NCBI RefSeq assembly: GCF_000690905.1
Contig: NZ_JMCL01000057.1
Location: 1 to 64,000 of the forward strand
Length of the DNA: 64,000 nucleotides
Direction of reading: 5' to 3'
Origin: Pseudomonas sp. Ant30-3
Lineage (GTDB): Bacteria > Pseudomonadota > Gammaproteobacteria > Pseudomonadales > Pseudomonadaceae
Shown here: piece by piece, positions 1-9,645 of the stretch
How positions within the stretch are numbered: position 1 is the first letter of the stretch
Layout: each line of letters begins with the position of its first letter
The notes under the pieces: model-generated
Seen by the model: only the letters and a program-made list of their open reading frames with translations
Databases searched by the model: none
What the model was told of the DNA's origin: nothing
Translations under genes and position numbers: made by a program

Positions 1-233
1 GTCGAAGCGATGGGCTGCGCGCTGGAAGAAACGCCCCTCGGCATGCAGGTGCGCACCGACGCCGAGAACAAGACTTCGGTGCCGGGTGTGTTTGCCTGCG
101 GCGATGTGGCCCGGGCACCCCATTCAGTATCGCTGGCCGTGGGCAATGGCGCCATGGCCGGCGCCCAGGTGCACCGCTCGCTGCTCTGGCCAGAGACCGT
201 CCAACCCGTGCAACAAGAGAAGGCGGCCGCCTC

Positions 234-237
<4 letters not shown>
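1..237 (+). CDS. FAD/NAD(P)-dependent oxidoreductase, C-terminal end (5' partial)
   Basis: The frame is open from base 1, so only the last 78 residues are present. They contain VPGVFACGDVA, the second FAD-binding motif of the thioredoxin-reductase-like flavoproteins, followed by the usual C-terminal helix region (SLAVGNGAMAGAQVHRSLLW). Family knowledge: these enzymes move electrons between NAD(P)H, FAD and a disulfide or other acceptor. The stop overlaps the start of the methyltransferase (ATGA), so the two are translationally coupled; oxidoreductase-methyltransferase pairs of this kind are common but their substrate is not known to me. Substrate cannot be inferred because the N-terminal part lies outside the window. 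Confidence 0.85.
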
Positions 238-2215
<1,978 letters not shown>

Positions 2216-2256
2216 TGTCAATATGTAAATGACATTGAGGCGCAAATGAGGCACAA

Positions 2257-2266
2257 TGTAGCTACA
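2257..2266. promoter_or_regulatory. palindrome TGTAGCTACA before the DinJ-like gene
   Basis: A perfect 10-bp palindrome 18 bp before the preferred start at 2284. RelB/DinJ antitoxins usually bind a palindrome overlapping their own promoter, so this is a candidate operator for the DinJ-like/ABC-3C operon. A 10-mer palindrome can occur by chance. Confidence 0.35.
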
Positions 2267-2283
2267 AAATGCTTGAGGCAGTT

Positions 2284-2475
2284 ATGGCAACCAGTGACGT
2301 TGTTCGCGCCCGGATTGACGGGCATATCAAAGAGGAAGCCACAAACGTGCTGGCCGGGATGGGCTTGTCCGTGTCGGATGCCATCCGGATACTGCTGACG
2401 CGAATTGCGGCTGATAAGGCGCTCCCTTTTGATGTGAACCGGGGGCAGCAGCAGACGAATACCAAGAAGCCATGA
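2284..2475 (+). CDS. RelB/DinJ-like antitoxin or regulator without a toxin
   Basis: 63 residues from ATG 2284 (GAGG five bases upstream). MATSDVVRARIDGHIKEEA and VLAGMGLSVSDAIRILLTRIA match the ribbon-helix-helix N-terminus of DinJ-type antitoxins, followed by KALPFDV. DinJ proteins are usually about 85-90 residues; here the C-terminal toxin-binding part is missing and replaced by a short Gln/Lys tail. No YafQ/RelE toxin follows. Instead the ABC-3C genes start 48 bp downstream on the same strand. It may be a truncated antitoxin remnant or a DNA-binding regulator of the ABC-3C operon. Confidence 0.75.
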   Translation: MATSDVVRARIDGHIKEEATNVLAGMGLSVSDAIRILLTRIAADKALPFDVNRGQQQTNTKKP

Positions 2476-2523
2476 GGCATCGCCTGAAAATAACTAAAAA
2501 CACTAAATCACGGGCTTGAACCC

Positions 2524-3444
2524 ATGGATCGCTTACAGCAGCTTAATTACGAAAAGGATTTCCGCATCGCCTTCTTGGAATCCAAAGGGGACGGTTTTCA
2601 ACGTCTGTTCGAGAAGCTGATGTCTAAAGCCCATCCCAATGATTTCATGGCATGCCGCCCGTGGGGCAATGTTGGCGATCGGAAGAATGATGGGTATCTG
2701 CCCTCGGCGCGCATCCTTTACCAGAGTTACGCGCCCAATGAATTGACCGCCGCCGAAGCGATCAAGAAGATCAACGAGGATTTCGACGGCGCCAAAGAGC
2801 ACTGGGAGAAATATTTCGATGAGTGGACCTTTGTCCACAATGCGCAGGATGGCCGTTTGGGCCCTCACATCATCGAAGCGCTGGCGAAACTTGGGCAGGA
2901 CAACCCAAAGATCAAAATCGGCCACTGCGGCTATGAGGAGATGCTGGCTAAGTTTCGCCAGTTGAGCTTGCAGGATCTCGAATCCTGGTTCGGCCCATCG
3001 CTGACGATGGAAGCGAATGTCAATTTGGGGTTTGGCGACCTGGTGGCCGTCCTCACCCACATCAGCATCACTCCCGTGCCCACGGCCAGCGAAGTGAAAG
3101 ATGTATCGCGCGGCAAGATCGAGGCGAACCTGCTGTCTCAGGCCGTCGCCGACTTTTTGAAGATCGGTATGCAGAAGTCAACGCTCGTGGCGCAGTTCTT
3201 CAATAACTGGAAGAACCCGACCTACGGCGAGCAGATCGCGCAGGCGTTCAAAAGTGAATACGTGACGCTGCGAGACCAAGTTCCAGCACTGCACCCCGAT
3301 GAGATATTCGGCCGGCTCGAAACGTGGGCTGGGGGCACTGCTAACACCACGCCGACACATAAGGCGGCAGTGCTGGCTGTCATGGCATATCTGTTCGACA
3401 AATGCGAGATTTTTGAAGACGCTCAAGCGGTGGGGGCTGCATGA
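2524..3444 (+). CDS. ABC-3C system effector-type protein (ABC-three-component CTD family)
   Basis: 306 residues, no signal or membrane segment. The N-terminal GDGFQRLFEKLMSKAHP and WGNVGDRKNDGYLPS resemble the start of ABC-three-component effector/C-terminal-domain proteins, which bear a nuclease-like or related N-terminal domain. I rely mainly on the order: this gene, a small middle component, then a DUF2326 ATPase, with four-base overlaps (3441-3444 and 3686-3689), the standard three-gene layout of ABC-3C conflict systems. The K-N-D-G region could be an active site but I cannot assign catalytic residues. Predicted role: the effector that is held in check or triggered by the ATPase during infection. 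Confidence 0.7.
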   Translation: MDRLQQLNYEKDFRIAFLESKGDGFQRLFEKLMSKAHPNDFMACRPWGNVGDRKNDGYLPSARILYQSYAPNELTAAEAIKKINEDFDGAKEHWEKYFDEWTFVHNAQDGRLGPHIIEALAKLGQDNPKIKIGHCGYEEMLAKFRQLSLQDLESWFGPSLTMEANVNLGFGDLVAVLTHISITPVPTASEVKDVSRGKIEANLLSQAVADFLKIGMQKSTLVAQFFNNWKNPTYGEQIAQAFKSEYVTLRDQVPALHPDEIFGRLETWAGGTANTTPTHKAAVLAVMAYLFDKCEIFEDAQAVGAA

Positions 3445-3689
3445 TTCTGCCCTCCAAGCATCTGCAACAGGATCGAGCACTGTTGACCGTCGGCGCCCAT
3501 GTTTTGACCTACCTTGTGCGGCCAAAGACCGTCTCTGCGTTGTGGGAGGAACTGAACAAGCATGAAGCAGGCGTAGCCACAATGCCCCGGAAAATTACCT
3601 ATGACTGGTTCTTACTCGCGCTCGACCTTCTGTACGCCATGGGGACAATTGAACTCGAAAGCGGCCTCGTGGCACGGAGGGCGCCTTGA
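3441..3689 (+). CDS. ABC-3C middle component 6 family protein
   Basis: 82 residues starting MILPSKHLQQDRALLTVG, which I recognise as the conserved start of the ABC-3C middle component 6 (MC6) family. The rest looks like a small winged-helix-like fold (TVSALWEELNKHE; FLLALDLLYAMGTIEL). It overlaps the upstream gene by four bases and the downstream ATPase by four bases, so the three proteins are made in step. Family knowledge: the middle component links the ATPase to the effector protein; its exact role is not established. Confidence 0.8.
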   Translation: MILPSKHLQQDRALLTVGAHVLTYLVRPKTVSALWEELNKHEAGVATMPRKITYDWFLLALDLLYAMGTIELESGLVARRAP

Positions 3690-5407
3690 TTCATCACCTT
3701 TTCAGCACGCTACCCAGCTTCAAGAGCCTTGAAGACCTGAAACCAGGTCTGAATGTCTTGCTTGCTCAGAAAACCGAGGGTGCAAGCAGCAAGCAGACAC
3801 GCAATCGTGCGGGAAAAACCAGCTTCGTAGAGCTTGTGCATTTCCTGCTCGGCGCCGACGCTGGTCCTGAATCAATCTTCCGAACCCAGGAACTGGTTGA
3901 ACACTCCTTCGGCATGGACTTCGATCTGAAGTCGGAGCGCACCGTTGTTGAGCGCAGCGGTGGCACCAAAGCAAAAATCTTTGTGACTGCCCCGCCTGCG
4001 GCGAAGGTCAAGTTTTCGGCTACCGAGTGGTGCGCATTCCTCGGCGAGCAGATGTTTGGTTTGAGCAGCCTGGAAGCTGCCGGCAGCAAGCCGCCGTCGT
4101 TCCGTTCGCTGTTCGCCTACTTCGCACGCCGGCAAGCGAGTGGCGCCTTCATGACGCCGGAAAAGCAGGCCACGATGCAGGGCACCGGCGACATGCAAAT
4201 GGCGCTCATGTTCCTGCTCGGATTGGACTGGCAGATTGCGCGCGATTGGCAGGCTGTTCGCGATCGGGAGAAGACGCTGGAAGAGCTGAAGAAGGCGGCA
4301 GGGAATGGCGCGTTCGGCTCGATCATCGGCAAGGCAGCCGACTTGCGCACTGAGCTGACGCTGCGAGAGGCACGTCTCAAGAAGCTGCATGCAGAAGTCG
4401 AGACGTTTCATGTCCTGCCTGAATATCGTGAGTTGGAAGTCGAAAGCGCCGCACTGACCCGCCAGCTCAATGAGTTGGCCAACGCCAACACCATCGACTT
4501 TTCAGCGATCCGGGATCTGGAAAGCGCGCTAGCGTCCGAGGTCCCTCCTGATCTTGAAGACTTGCAGGCCGTCTATGAAGAAGCGGGCGTTGTGCTTCCC
4601 GGCCTGGTGAAGCGTCGCTATGAAGACGTGAAGAGTTTTCACGAGTCGGTTGTTCGCAATCGCAAGGACTACCTTTCCAGTGAACTCGAAGCTGCAAAGC
4701 TGCGTATTGAACTGCGCGATGGCAAAAAGGCGCAGTTCGACCAACGGCGTGGCGAAGTGCTGGGCATCCTGAAGAGCCACGGTGCGCTGGAACAGTTCCT
4801 CAAACTGCAAGGAGAACTAGGCCGCCTGGAGTCCGAAGTGGAATCGCTTCGGCAACGCTTTGAAGCGGCCGAACAGCTTGAAGGCACGAAGAACGAATTG
4901 GAGATCGAGCGCAATCGCCTCACCATCCGCTTGCGGCGTGACTTCGCAGAGCAGAAGGATCGACTAGCAGAGGCCATCGTCGCCTTTGAGGAGACTTCGC
5001 AGCGTTTGTACGAATCGGCCGGCAGTATGACGGTGGACGAAACATCCAACGGGCCGATTTTCAAGTTTCCGATGCAGGGGCAACGTAGCAAGGGCATCAA
5101 GAATATGCAGATCTTCTGCTTCGACATGATGCTCATGCGCCTGTGCGCCAAGCGTCAAATGGGGCCTGGATTCCTGATTCATGACAGCCATCTGTTTGAC
5201 GGTGTCGATGGACGTCAGGTCATCAGCGCGTTGCGTCTTGGCTCGGAGATTGCGCAGGAGCTTGGCTTCCAGTACATCGTGACGATGAATGAAGACGATG
5301 CCTTCAAGGAGACCATTGAAGGCTTCGACCTTAACGATTACGTGCTGCCTAAGCGCCTGACCGACGCTACTGAAGACGGGGGGCTGTTCGGAATTCGATT
5401 TGGATGA
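3686..5407 (+). CDS. ABC-3C ATPase with DUF2326 domain (SMC-like)
   Basis: 573 residues. Walker A lies at about residues 40-47 in NRAGKTSFVELVHFLLG; the centre (about 200-450) is rich in charged heptad-like sequence consistent with a coiled coil; the C-terminal DUF2326 part carries QIFCFDMMLMRLC and FLIHDSHLFDGVDGRQ, the Walker B-like region of this family. It resembles RecN/SMC-type ATPases that sense DNA or its ends. Last gene of the ABC-3C operon. The start overlaps the MC6 stop. Predicted sensor ATPase of an anti-phage or conflict system; function is family inference. Confidence 0.85.
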   Translation: MIHHLFSTLPSFKSLEDLKPGLNVLLAQKTEGASSKQTRNRAGKTSFVELVHFLLGADAGPESIFRTQELVEHSFGMDFDLKSERTVVERSGGTKAKIFVTAPPAAKVKFSATEWCAFLGEQMFGLSSLEAAGSKPPSFRSLFAYFARRQASGAFMTPEKQATMQGTGDMQMALMFLLGLDWQIARDWQAVRDREKTLEELKKAAGNGAFGSIIGKAADLRTELTLREARLKKLHAEVETFHVLPEYRELEVESAALTRQLNELANANTIDFSAIRDLESALASEVPPDLEDLQAVYEEAGVVLPGLVKRRYEDVKSFHESVVRNRKDYLSSELEAAKLRIELRDGKKAQFDQRRGEVLGILKSHGALEQFLKLQGELGRLESEVESLRQRFEAAEQLEGTKNELEIERNRLTIRLRRDFAEQKDRLAEAIVAFEETSQRLYESAGSMTVDETSNGPIFKFPMQGQRSKGIKNMQIFCFDMMLMRLCAKRQMGPGFLIHDSHLFDGVDGRQVISALRLGSEIAQELGFQYIVTMNEDDAFKETIEGFDLNDYVLPKRLTDATEDGGLFGIRFG

Positions 5408-5486
5408 CTTAGAAATACAAGGTCAACTAGATTTGGAGGCCATCGGCACTCCGCTAGCAGCAAGATTTTTCTTATAGGAGGGATAA

Positions 5487-6749
5487 ATGGACAAGAAGAC
5501 CAAGGGATCGTGGTTGATTCATCACACCAATAAACTCCAGGGAATAACGAATCAGGCCGGTTACGATAAGACCTTTCTCGCGGGCAAGGCTGGCATTTTG
5601 CTTTCTGCAATCTCGTCAAACAACCACGCAACACTCAATAACGATCGCTTGAACGTTCTGGCGCAAGCGGCGAACATCAATACGACTTTCGAGCTTCCAA
5701 AACTTATCGAAGTTCTGAAACAGCAGCAACTGGTCGACACCGCGAGCGGTGGCGTTGCTGTTCTTGGCGTTACCACAGCGAAGACCCTTCAACACACGTC
5801 AGATATATTCGATGCCCTCGCGCCTGGCGCATCCGAGATCGCTTCGATTGCGCTTGCGGAGAAGGCTTCCGTCGAGCCCGTGCTGTCCGACCATGTCTCC
5901 ACAGAATTGGCCGACTTTTATAAGCTGGCAAAGCCCGATATTCAGCGCCTGATGTCTGATGCTGAACAAATTGGATTCGTGGATGCTGAAGACCTCGGCG
6001 CCGGGCAAAGATTGTTGTTTAACGGAAATCTCTTCCGCCGTGAAACTACCCGAAAAATAAAGGCGGTCCTCGATTCGCTTTCATCCGCCGAGCAGACAAA
6101 ACTCAATGAGTTAACTGATACGCTGAAGAAACGTGCCTGCGTCAGCACGGACTACGCGACACAACTTCTCGGCGAGCCACTTTTCAAAAAGGTGGCGGCC
6201 ATTGGGTTGTTTGATATTAGCGTTGTCAGCAACTCGACCGAGGATGCTGGGTTCCTGACGCTGCCATCCGCATTCTCGAAGTACAGCAACTCAATGGTCG
6301 ATGACGCATTTGATCTGGCTAAGGCATTTGTCAGTTCCGTGACCTATGGGATGACGAAGAGCAGCTATTCCAGGGGGCAGATTCAGATGGTTGATGCGCT
6401 ACTGAGCGCACTGGTTCGAGGTGAAAGCGTGGGGCCGGTAAATGCCATTGCGCAAGACTACAAAGTTCTGGAATTAAAGGGTGTCGTCGAAGTCAAGCAT
6501 GGCACAAAAAAGGGCCGCAGCGGCCCGATGCTGAAGTTGCTGAAAACGGAAGTTGGTGAACTTGCACTGCAGGCCATCAGGCAAGGCGATGTCAGCGAAC
6601 ATTCTCTCAATTCACTGCCGACTGCGGCAGTCACCATATTCAACGGCCCTGAACACAATCGTGAGAAAGTTCGGCGAGCACAAATCAAGGCAAGCCCGAA
6701 GGCTACCAATGACATGCTCTCTATCCTTCGCACAGGAGGAGGCATATGA
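5487..6749 (+). CDS. unrecognised protein, first gene of a nuclease pair
   Basis: 420 residues, soluble, no motif I recognise. ATG 5487 has AGGAGGG eight bases upstream. The last third (SYSRGQIQMVDALLSALVRG, YKVLELKGVVEVKHGTKKGR, MLKLLKTEVGELAL) looks like one or two winged-helix units, suggesting DNA or protein binding; the N-terminal half is helical. It overlaps the next gene, a predicted PD-(D/E)XK-like nuclease, by four bases, so the two likely work as a complex. It sits between ABC-3C and Gabija, which makes a defence role plausible, but no function is established. Confidence 0.85.
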   Translation: MDKKTKGSWLIHHTNKLQGITNQAGYDKTFLAGKAGILLSAISSNNHATLNNDRLNVLAQAANINTTFELPKLIEVLKQQQLVDTASGGVAVLGVTTAKTLQHTSDIFDALAPGASEIASIALAEKASVEPVLSDHVSTELADFYKLAKPDIQRLMSDAEQIGFVDAEDLGAGQRLLFNGNLFRRETTRKIKAVLDSLSSAEQTKLNELTDTLKKRACVSTDYATQLLGEPLFKKVAAIGLFDISVVSNSTEDAGFLTLPSAFSKYSNSMVDDAFDLAKAFVSSVTYGMTKSSYSRGQIQMVDALLSALVRGESVGPVNAIAQDYKVLELKGVVEVKHGTKKGRSGPMLKLLKTEVGELALQAIRQGDVSEHSLNSLPTAAVTIFNGPEHNREKVRRAQIKASPKATNDMLSILRTGGGI

Positions 6750-7792
6750 CCAAGGGACAGCAAGTTTTGCTTAAAGGCCCCCGGATGGAGGAGTTGCTGC
6801 GAAGCTATTTTCTCAAAGCCGGCTACTACGTGGTGCGAGGAGTTCCGTTTATCTATGAGGGCTTTGACATCACCGATATTGATCTGTGGCTCTACAGTCG
6901 TACGTCATCCGTGTCACGTGAAATAACCCTGGTGGATGCCAAAAACAAAAAGACGCCACAAGCGATAGAGCGGATATTCTGGGTTCAAGGGCTTCGCATT
7001 GCGACCAAAGCCACCAACGCGGTGGTCGCGACCACGGAGAAGCGTCAGGAAGTAAAGGATTTTGGTCGAGATTTGGGAATCCTTGTTCTCGATGGCACTT
7101 TTCTGAGCAAGCTAGATAAGGCAGATGACCCCAATGCGTTGAGGTTTTCCGACGAAGAATTCTTCTCAAAGATTGATGAATATTCTCTAAGCAAGTTGGA
7201 TGGTGACTGGCGTGGTCGCATAGTTCATTCCAAAAGCTTGCTGGCGAAATCACTTTCGTTTGACAGTTGCAATGAATGGCTTATGCAGGGCAAGTTCTTT
7301 GCGGAGCAATCGATAACGAAAAACAATCAGCGCGAGGTTGCTTTGCGCTGCCTGTATATGGTTTGTTCGTTCATTGCGGTCGCAGTTGACTTTTGCATGA
7401 AGGAGATTTCGTTCCATGAGCAATCGGAACGCGGTGTGCTCATCAAGGACGGATTCACCTATGGCTCGAAAGGTAGTGCAGGTCTCAAAAAGATATTGAA
7501 TGTCTCTATGGGACTGATCGAGCAGCACGCCAGCGATGGTGCGGCGACAGCCAGGCAAGTCCGATCCAGCATTGAACGCCAATTGGCGGATCTCAACACG
7601 GCTGTCCTTGGCGAGTTTTTTGCAAAGCATGATGTCGCCAGAACGCTCTTCGCTGTAGCGAAAGAGTTCGAGCAATTAGCGATGAGCCGGGACTTTTCTT
7701 CCGACGCGACGGCTACGCCTGAGCTCCGTAGCATGCTCTATTGCCTCCTCGACTACTGGGAGGTCGATCGAGTTATGTTTTCAAGCGTTTAA
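6746..7792 (+). CDS. predicted PD-(D/E)XK-like nuclease of an uncharacterised pair
   Basis: 348 residues. An N-terminal restriction-endonuclease-like core is suggested by EELLRSYFLKAGYYVVRG (first helix), DITDIDLWLY and EITLVDAKNKKTPQAIERI (about residues 41-75): an Asp before a strand, then D-A-K, followed by WVQGLRIATKATNAVVATT as in Mrr/Holliday-resolvase-like cores. The C-terminal 200 residues are helical and unrecognised. Starts within the stop of the upstream gene (ATGA) with AGGAGG before it. Predicted to cut DNA together with its partner. Catalytic assignment is from motif spacing only. Confidence 0.75.
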   Translation: MTKGQQVLLKGPRMEELLRSYFLKAGYYVVRGVPFIYEGFDITDIDLWLYSRTSSVSREITLVDAKNKKTPQAIERIFWVQGLRIATKATNAVVATTEKRQEVKDFGRDLGILVLDGTFLSKLDKADDPNALRFSDEEFFSKIDEYSLSKLDGDWRGRIVHSKSLLAKSLSFDSCNEWLMQGKFFAEQSITKNNQREVALRCLYMVCSFIAVAVDFCMKEISFHEQSERGVLIKDGFTYGSKGSAGLKKILNVSMGLIEQHASDGAATARQVRSSIERQLADLNTAVLGEFFAKHDVARTLFAVAKEFEQLAMSRDFSSDATATPELRSMLYCLLDYWEVDRVMFSSV

Positions 7793-7893
7793 AGGATAGT
7801 TAGGACAGTCCCGATGACGGTTGGTCGCCAACTGCTAGGGAGAAAAAGCCCTTAAAAATTAGGATGGACTTCAGAATCGGCTAGGGAGGCTTG

Positions 7894-9645
7894 ATGTATT
7901 TGGGCGGTATAAAAATTTCGCGATTTCGGTCTTGCGATAATGTGACTGTCAGCCTCCGGCCTGATCTGACGGTCTTGGTCGGTGAGAACAATGGTGGCAA
8001 ATCAAACGTCGTAGATGCGATTCGGTTGCTAACCTTGCCGTTGAACGGACGCCGGGAGCGGTATCCGGAGGATGAAGATGTACGACGCCACGCGACAGTC
8101 CCGAACTTTCAGATCGAGGGTGTTTTCCGAGACCTCAGCGACACACTGAAAGGACTGCTGATCTCGGCGGTCCCTGATCCCACCAAGAACGAAGCCGTCT
8201 TCGGCTATCGGTATGAGGCACGGTCCGAGCGCGCGCCGCGTGGCAAGACCACTGTTTGGGCCGGGCGCTTCGACGCCAACGAACCTGAGGCTGGCTCCTC
8301 TGAACTGATCCGGCATGTCTATCTGCCTCCTTTACGCGATGCGCATCAAGCGCTTGGCACAGGTAGCGGTACACGGGTCATGGCGCTACTGCGCAACTTC
8401 CTGCCAAAGGATCAAGAACAAGATTTTCTCGCTGGCGTCAGGCGGGCGGATGATCGGCCTGAGATCTTGACAACGATGAACACGGAGATTGGTACCGCCC
8501 TAGGTTTGCTGACCAATGGGGTCCGCCCGCAAACAGCAGCTCTGGACTTTGGCGCCGAATCCCTACTTGATGTCGCCCGCGATTTGAGGTTTCGTCTGGC
8601 CGATTCCGGTCTAGTGCCCGAAGACATCCGGGCGTCTGGTCTGGGCTACTCCAATCTGCTCTACATGGCAACGGTGGTCGTCGAATTGGCCAAAGCCAAG
8701 GAAGCCGACCTCACGATTTTTCTCGTTGAAGAACCCGAAGCACATCTGCACCCGCAGTTGCAGGTGCTGGTGCTCGAATTCCTGTTGGATCAAGCACGCC
8801 AATCGGCTAGTCGCGCCATCGAGCCTGGCAAGCCGGAAGGCCGCATCCAGATCGTTGTGACTACCCATTCGCCGAACCTAACAGCATGGGTTTCTCCGAT
8901 GCATCTAGTGGTCATGCGTTCGCGTCGTCGCGACCAAAACGGGGTGGCGGTATCAGAATCGGTCAGTGTGCCCATTGCTGATATCGGGCTCAAGCCAAAG
9001 ACTCTGGATAAGATCAGCCGCTATCTGGATGTGACGCGCTCCGCGCTGCTGTTCGGCAACAGGGCAATCCTAGTGGAAGGAATCGCGGAAGCACTACTGT
9101 TGCCCGTGTTGGCGCAAAAGCTTGTTCTCGTCGGTGATGCCGATGGATGGCTCCGGTTCAAGGGCACGGTTATCGTGCCGATCGAAGGAGTAGACTTCCG
9201 CCCCTACGTAGAGGTGCTGCTACGGCCGCATGGCGATGCACGCATTGCCGACCGGCTGATTGTGATAACCGACGCGGACCCAACGGTGTTGGGCAATCGG
9301 AGGGTTGATCTGGAAAACCTCGCTGTAACGCATGGTGCACCCCAGGCACTGACTGTGCTAACCAATCGACACACGTTGGAGCACGAGGTTTTCAGCGCTG
9401 GGAACGAAGCCTTTCTAAAGGGCGTGTTTCTTCGTCTGCATCGCAACTCACGGCGTGACTGGGAAGATCGGATCGAGAGAATCCCAGTGCAAGACCGCCC
9501 CGATGCGTTTCTTAGACTGATAGAGACGAAGAAAACCCGCAAGGGCGATTTGGCCCAGGCCATGGCTTCACGCATTGCGGCGGGCGAGCCGTTTGTTGTC
9601 CCGCCCTATCTCGCAGATGCGATTCGTGGCGCTGCACAAGCATGA
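7894..9645 (+). CDS. gajA: Gabija GajA: OLD-family ATPase-TOPRIM nuclease
   Basis: 583 residues from ATG 7894; the TTG three bases earlier is too close to GGGAGG. N-terminal ABC-type ATPase with Walker A GENNGGKSN (about residues 30-38), signature-like ASGLGYSNLLYMATVVVEL and Walker B IFLVEEPEAHLHPQLQ, then a TOPRIM domain with VEGIAEALLLP (about 392) and VITDADP (about 457). This is the OLD-family architecture of GajA, a sequence-specific DNA nicking/cutting enzyme restrained by nucleotides in Gabija. The UvrD-like helicase follows with a four-base overlap, the standard Gabija pair. Lengths match known GajA/GajB closely. Confidence 0.9.
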   Translation: MYLGGIKISRFRSCDNVTVSLRPDLTVLVGENNGGKSNVVDAIRLLTLPLNGRRERYPEDEDVRRHATVPNFQIEGVFRDLSDTLKGLLISAVPDPTKNEAVFGYRYEARSERAPRGKTTVWAGRFDANEPEAGSSELIRHVYLPPLRDAHQALGTGSGTRVMALLRNFLPKDQEQDFLAGVRRADDRPEILTTMNTEIGTALGLLTNGVRPQTAALDFGAESLLDVARDLRFRLADSGLVPEDIRASGLGYSNLLYMATVVVELAKAKEADLTIFLVEEPEAHLHPQLQVLVLEFLLDQARQSASRAIEPGKPEGRIQIVVTTHSPNLTAWVSPMHLVVMRSRRRDQNGVAVSESVSVPIADIGLKPKTLDKISRYLDVTRSALLFGNRAILVEGIAEALLLPVLAQKLVLVGDADGWLRFKGTVIVPIEGVDFRPYVEVLLRPHGDARIADRLIVITDADPTVLGNRRVDLENLAVTHGAPQALTVLTNRHTLEHEVFSAGNEAFLKGVFLRLHRNSRRDWEDRIERIPVQDRPDAFLRLIETKKTRKGDLAQAMASRIAAGEPFVVPPYLADAIRGAAQA

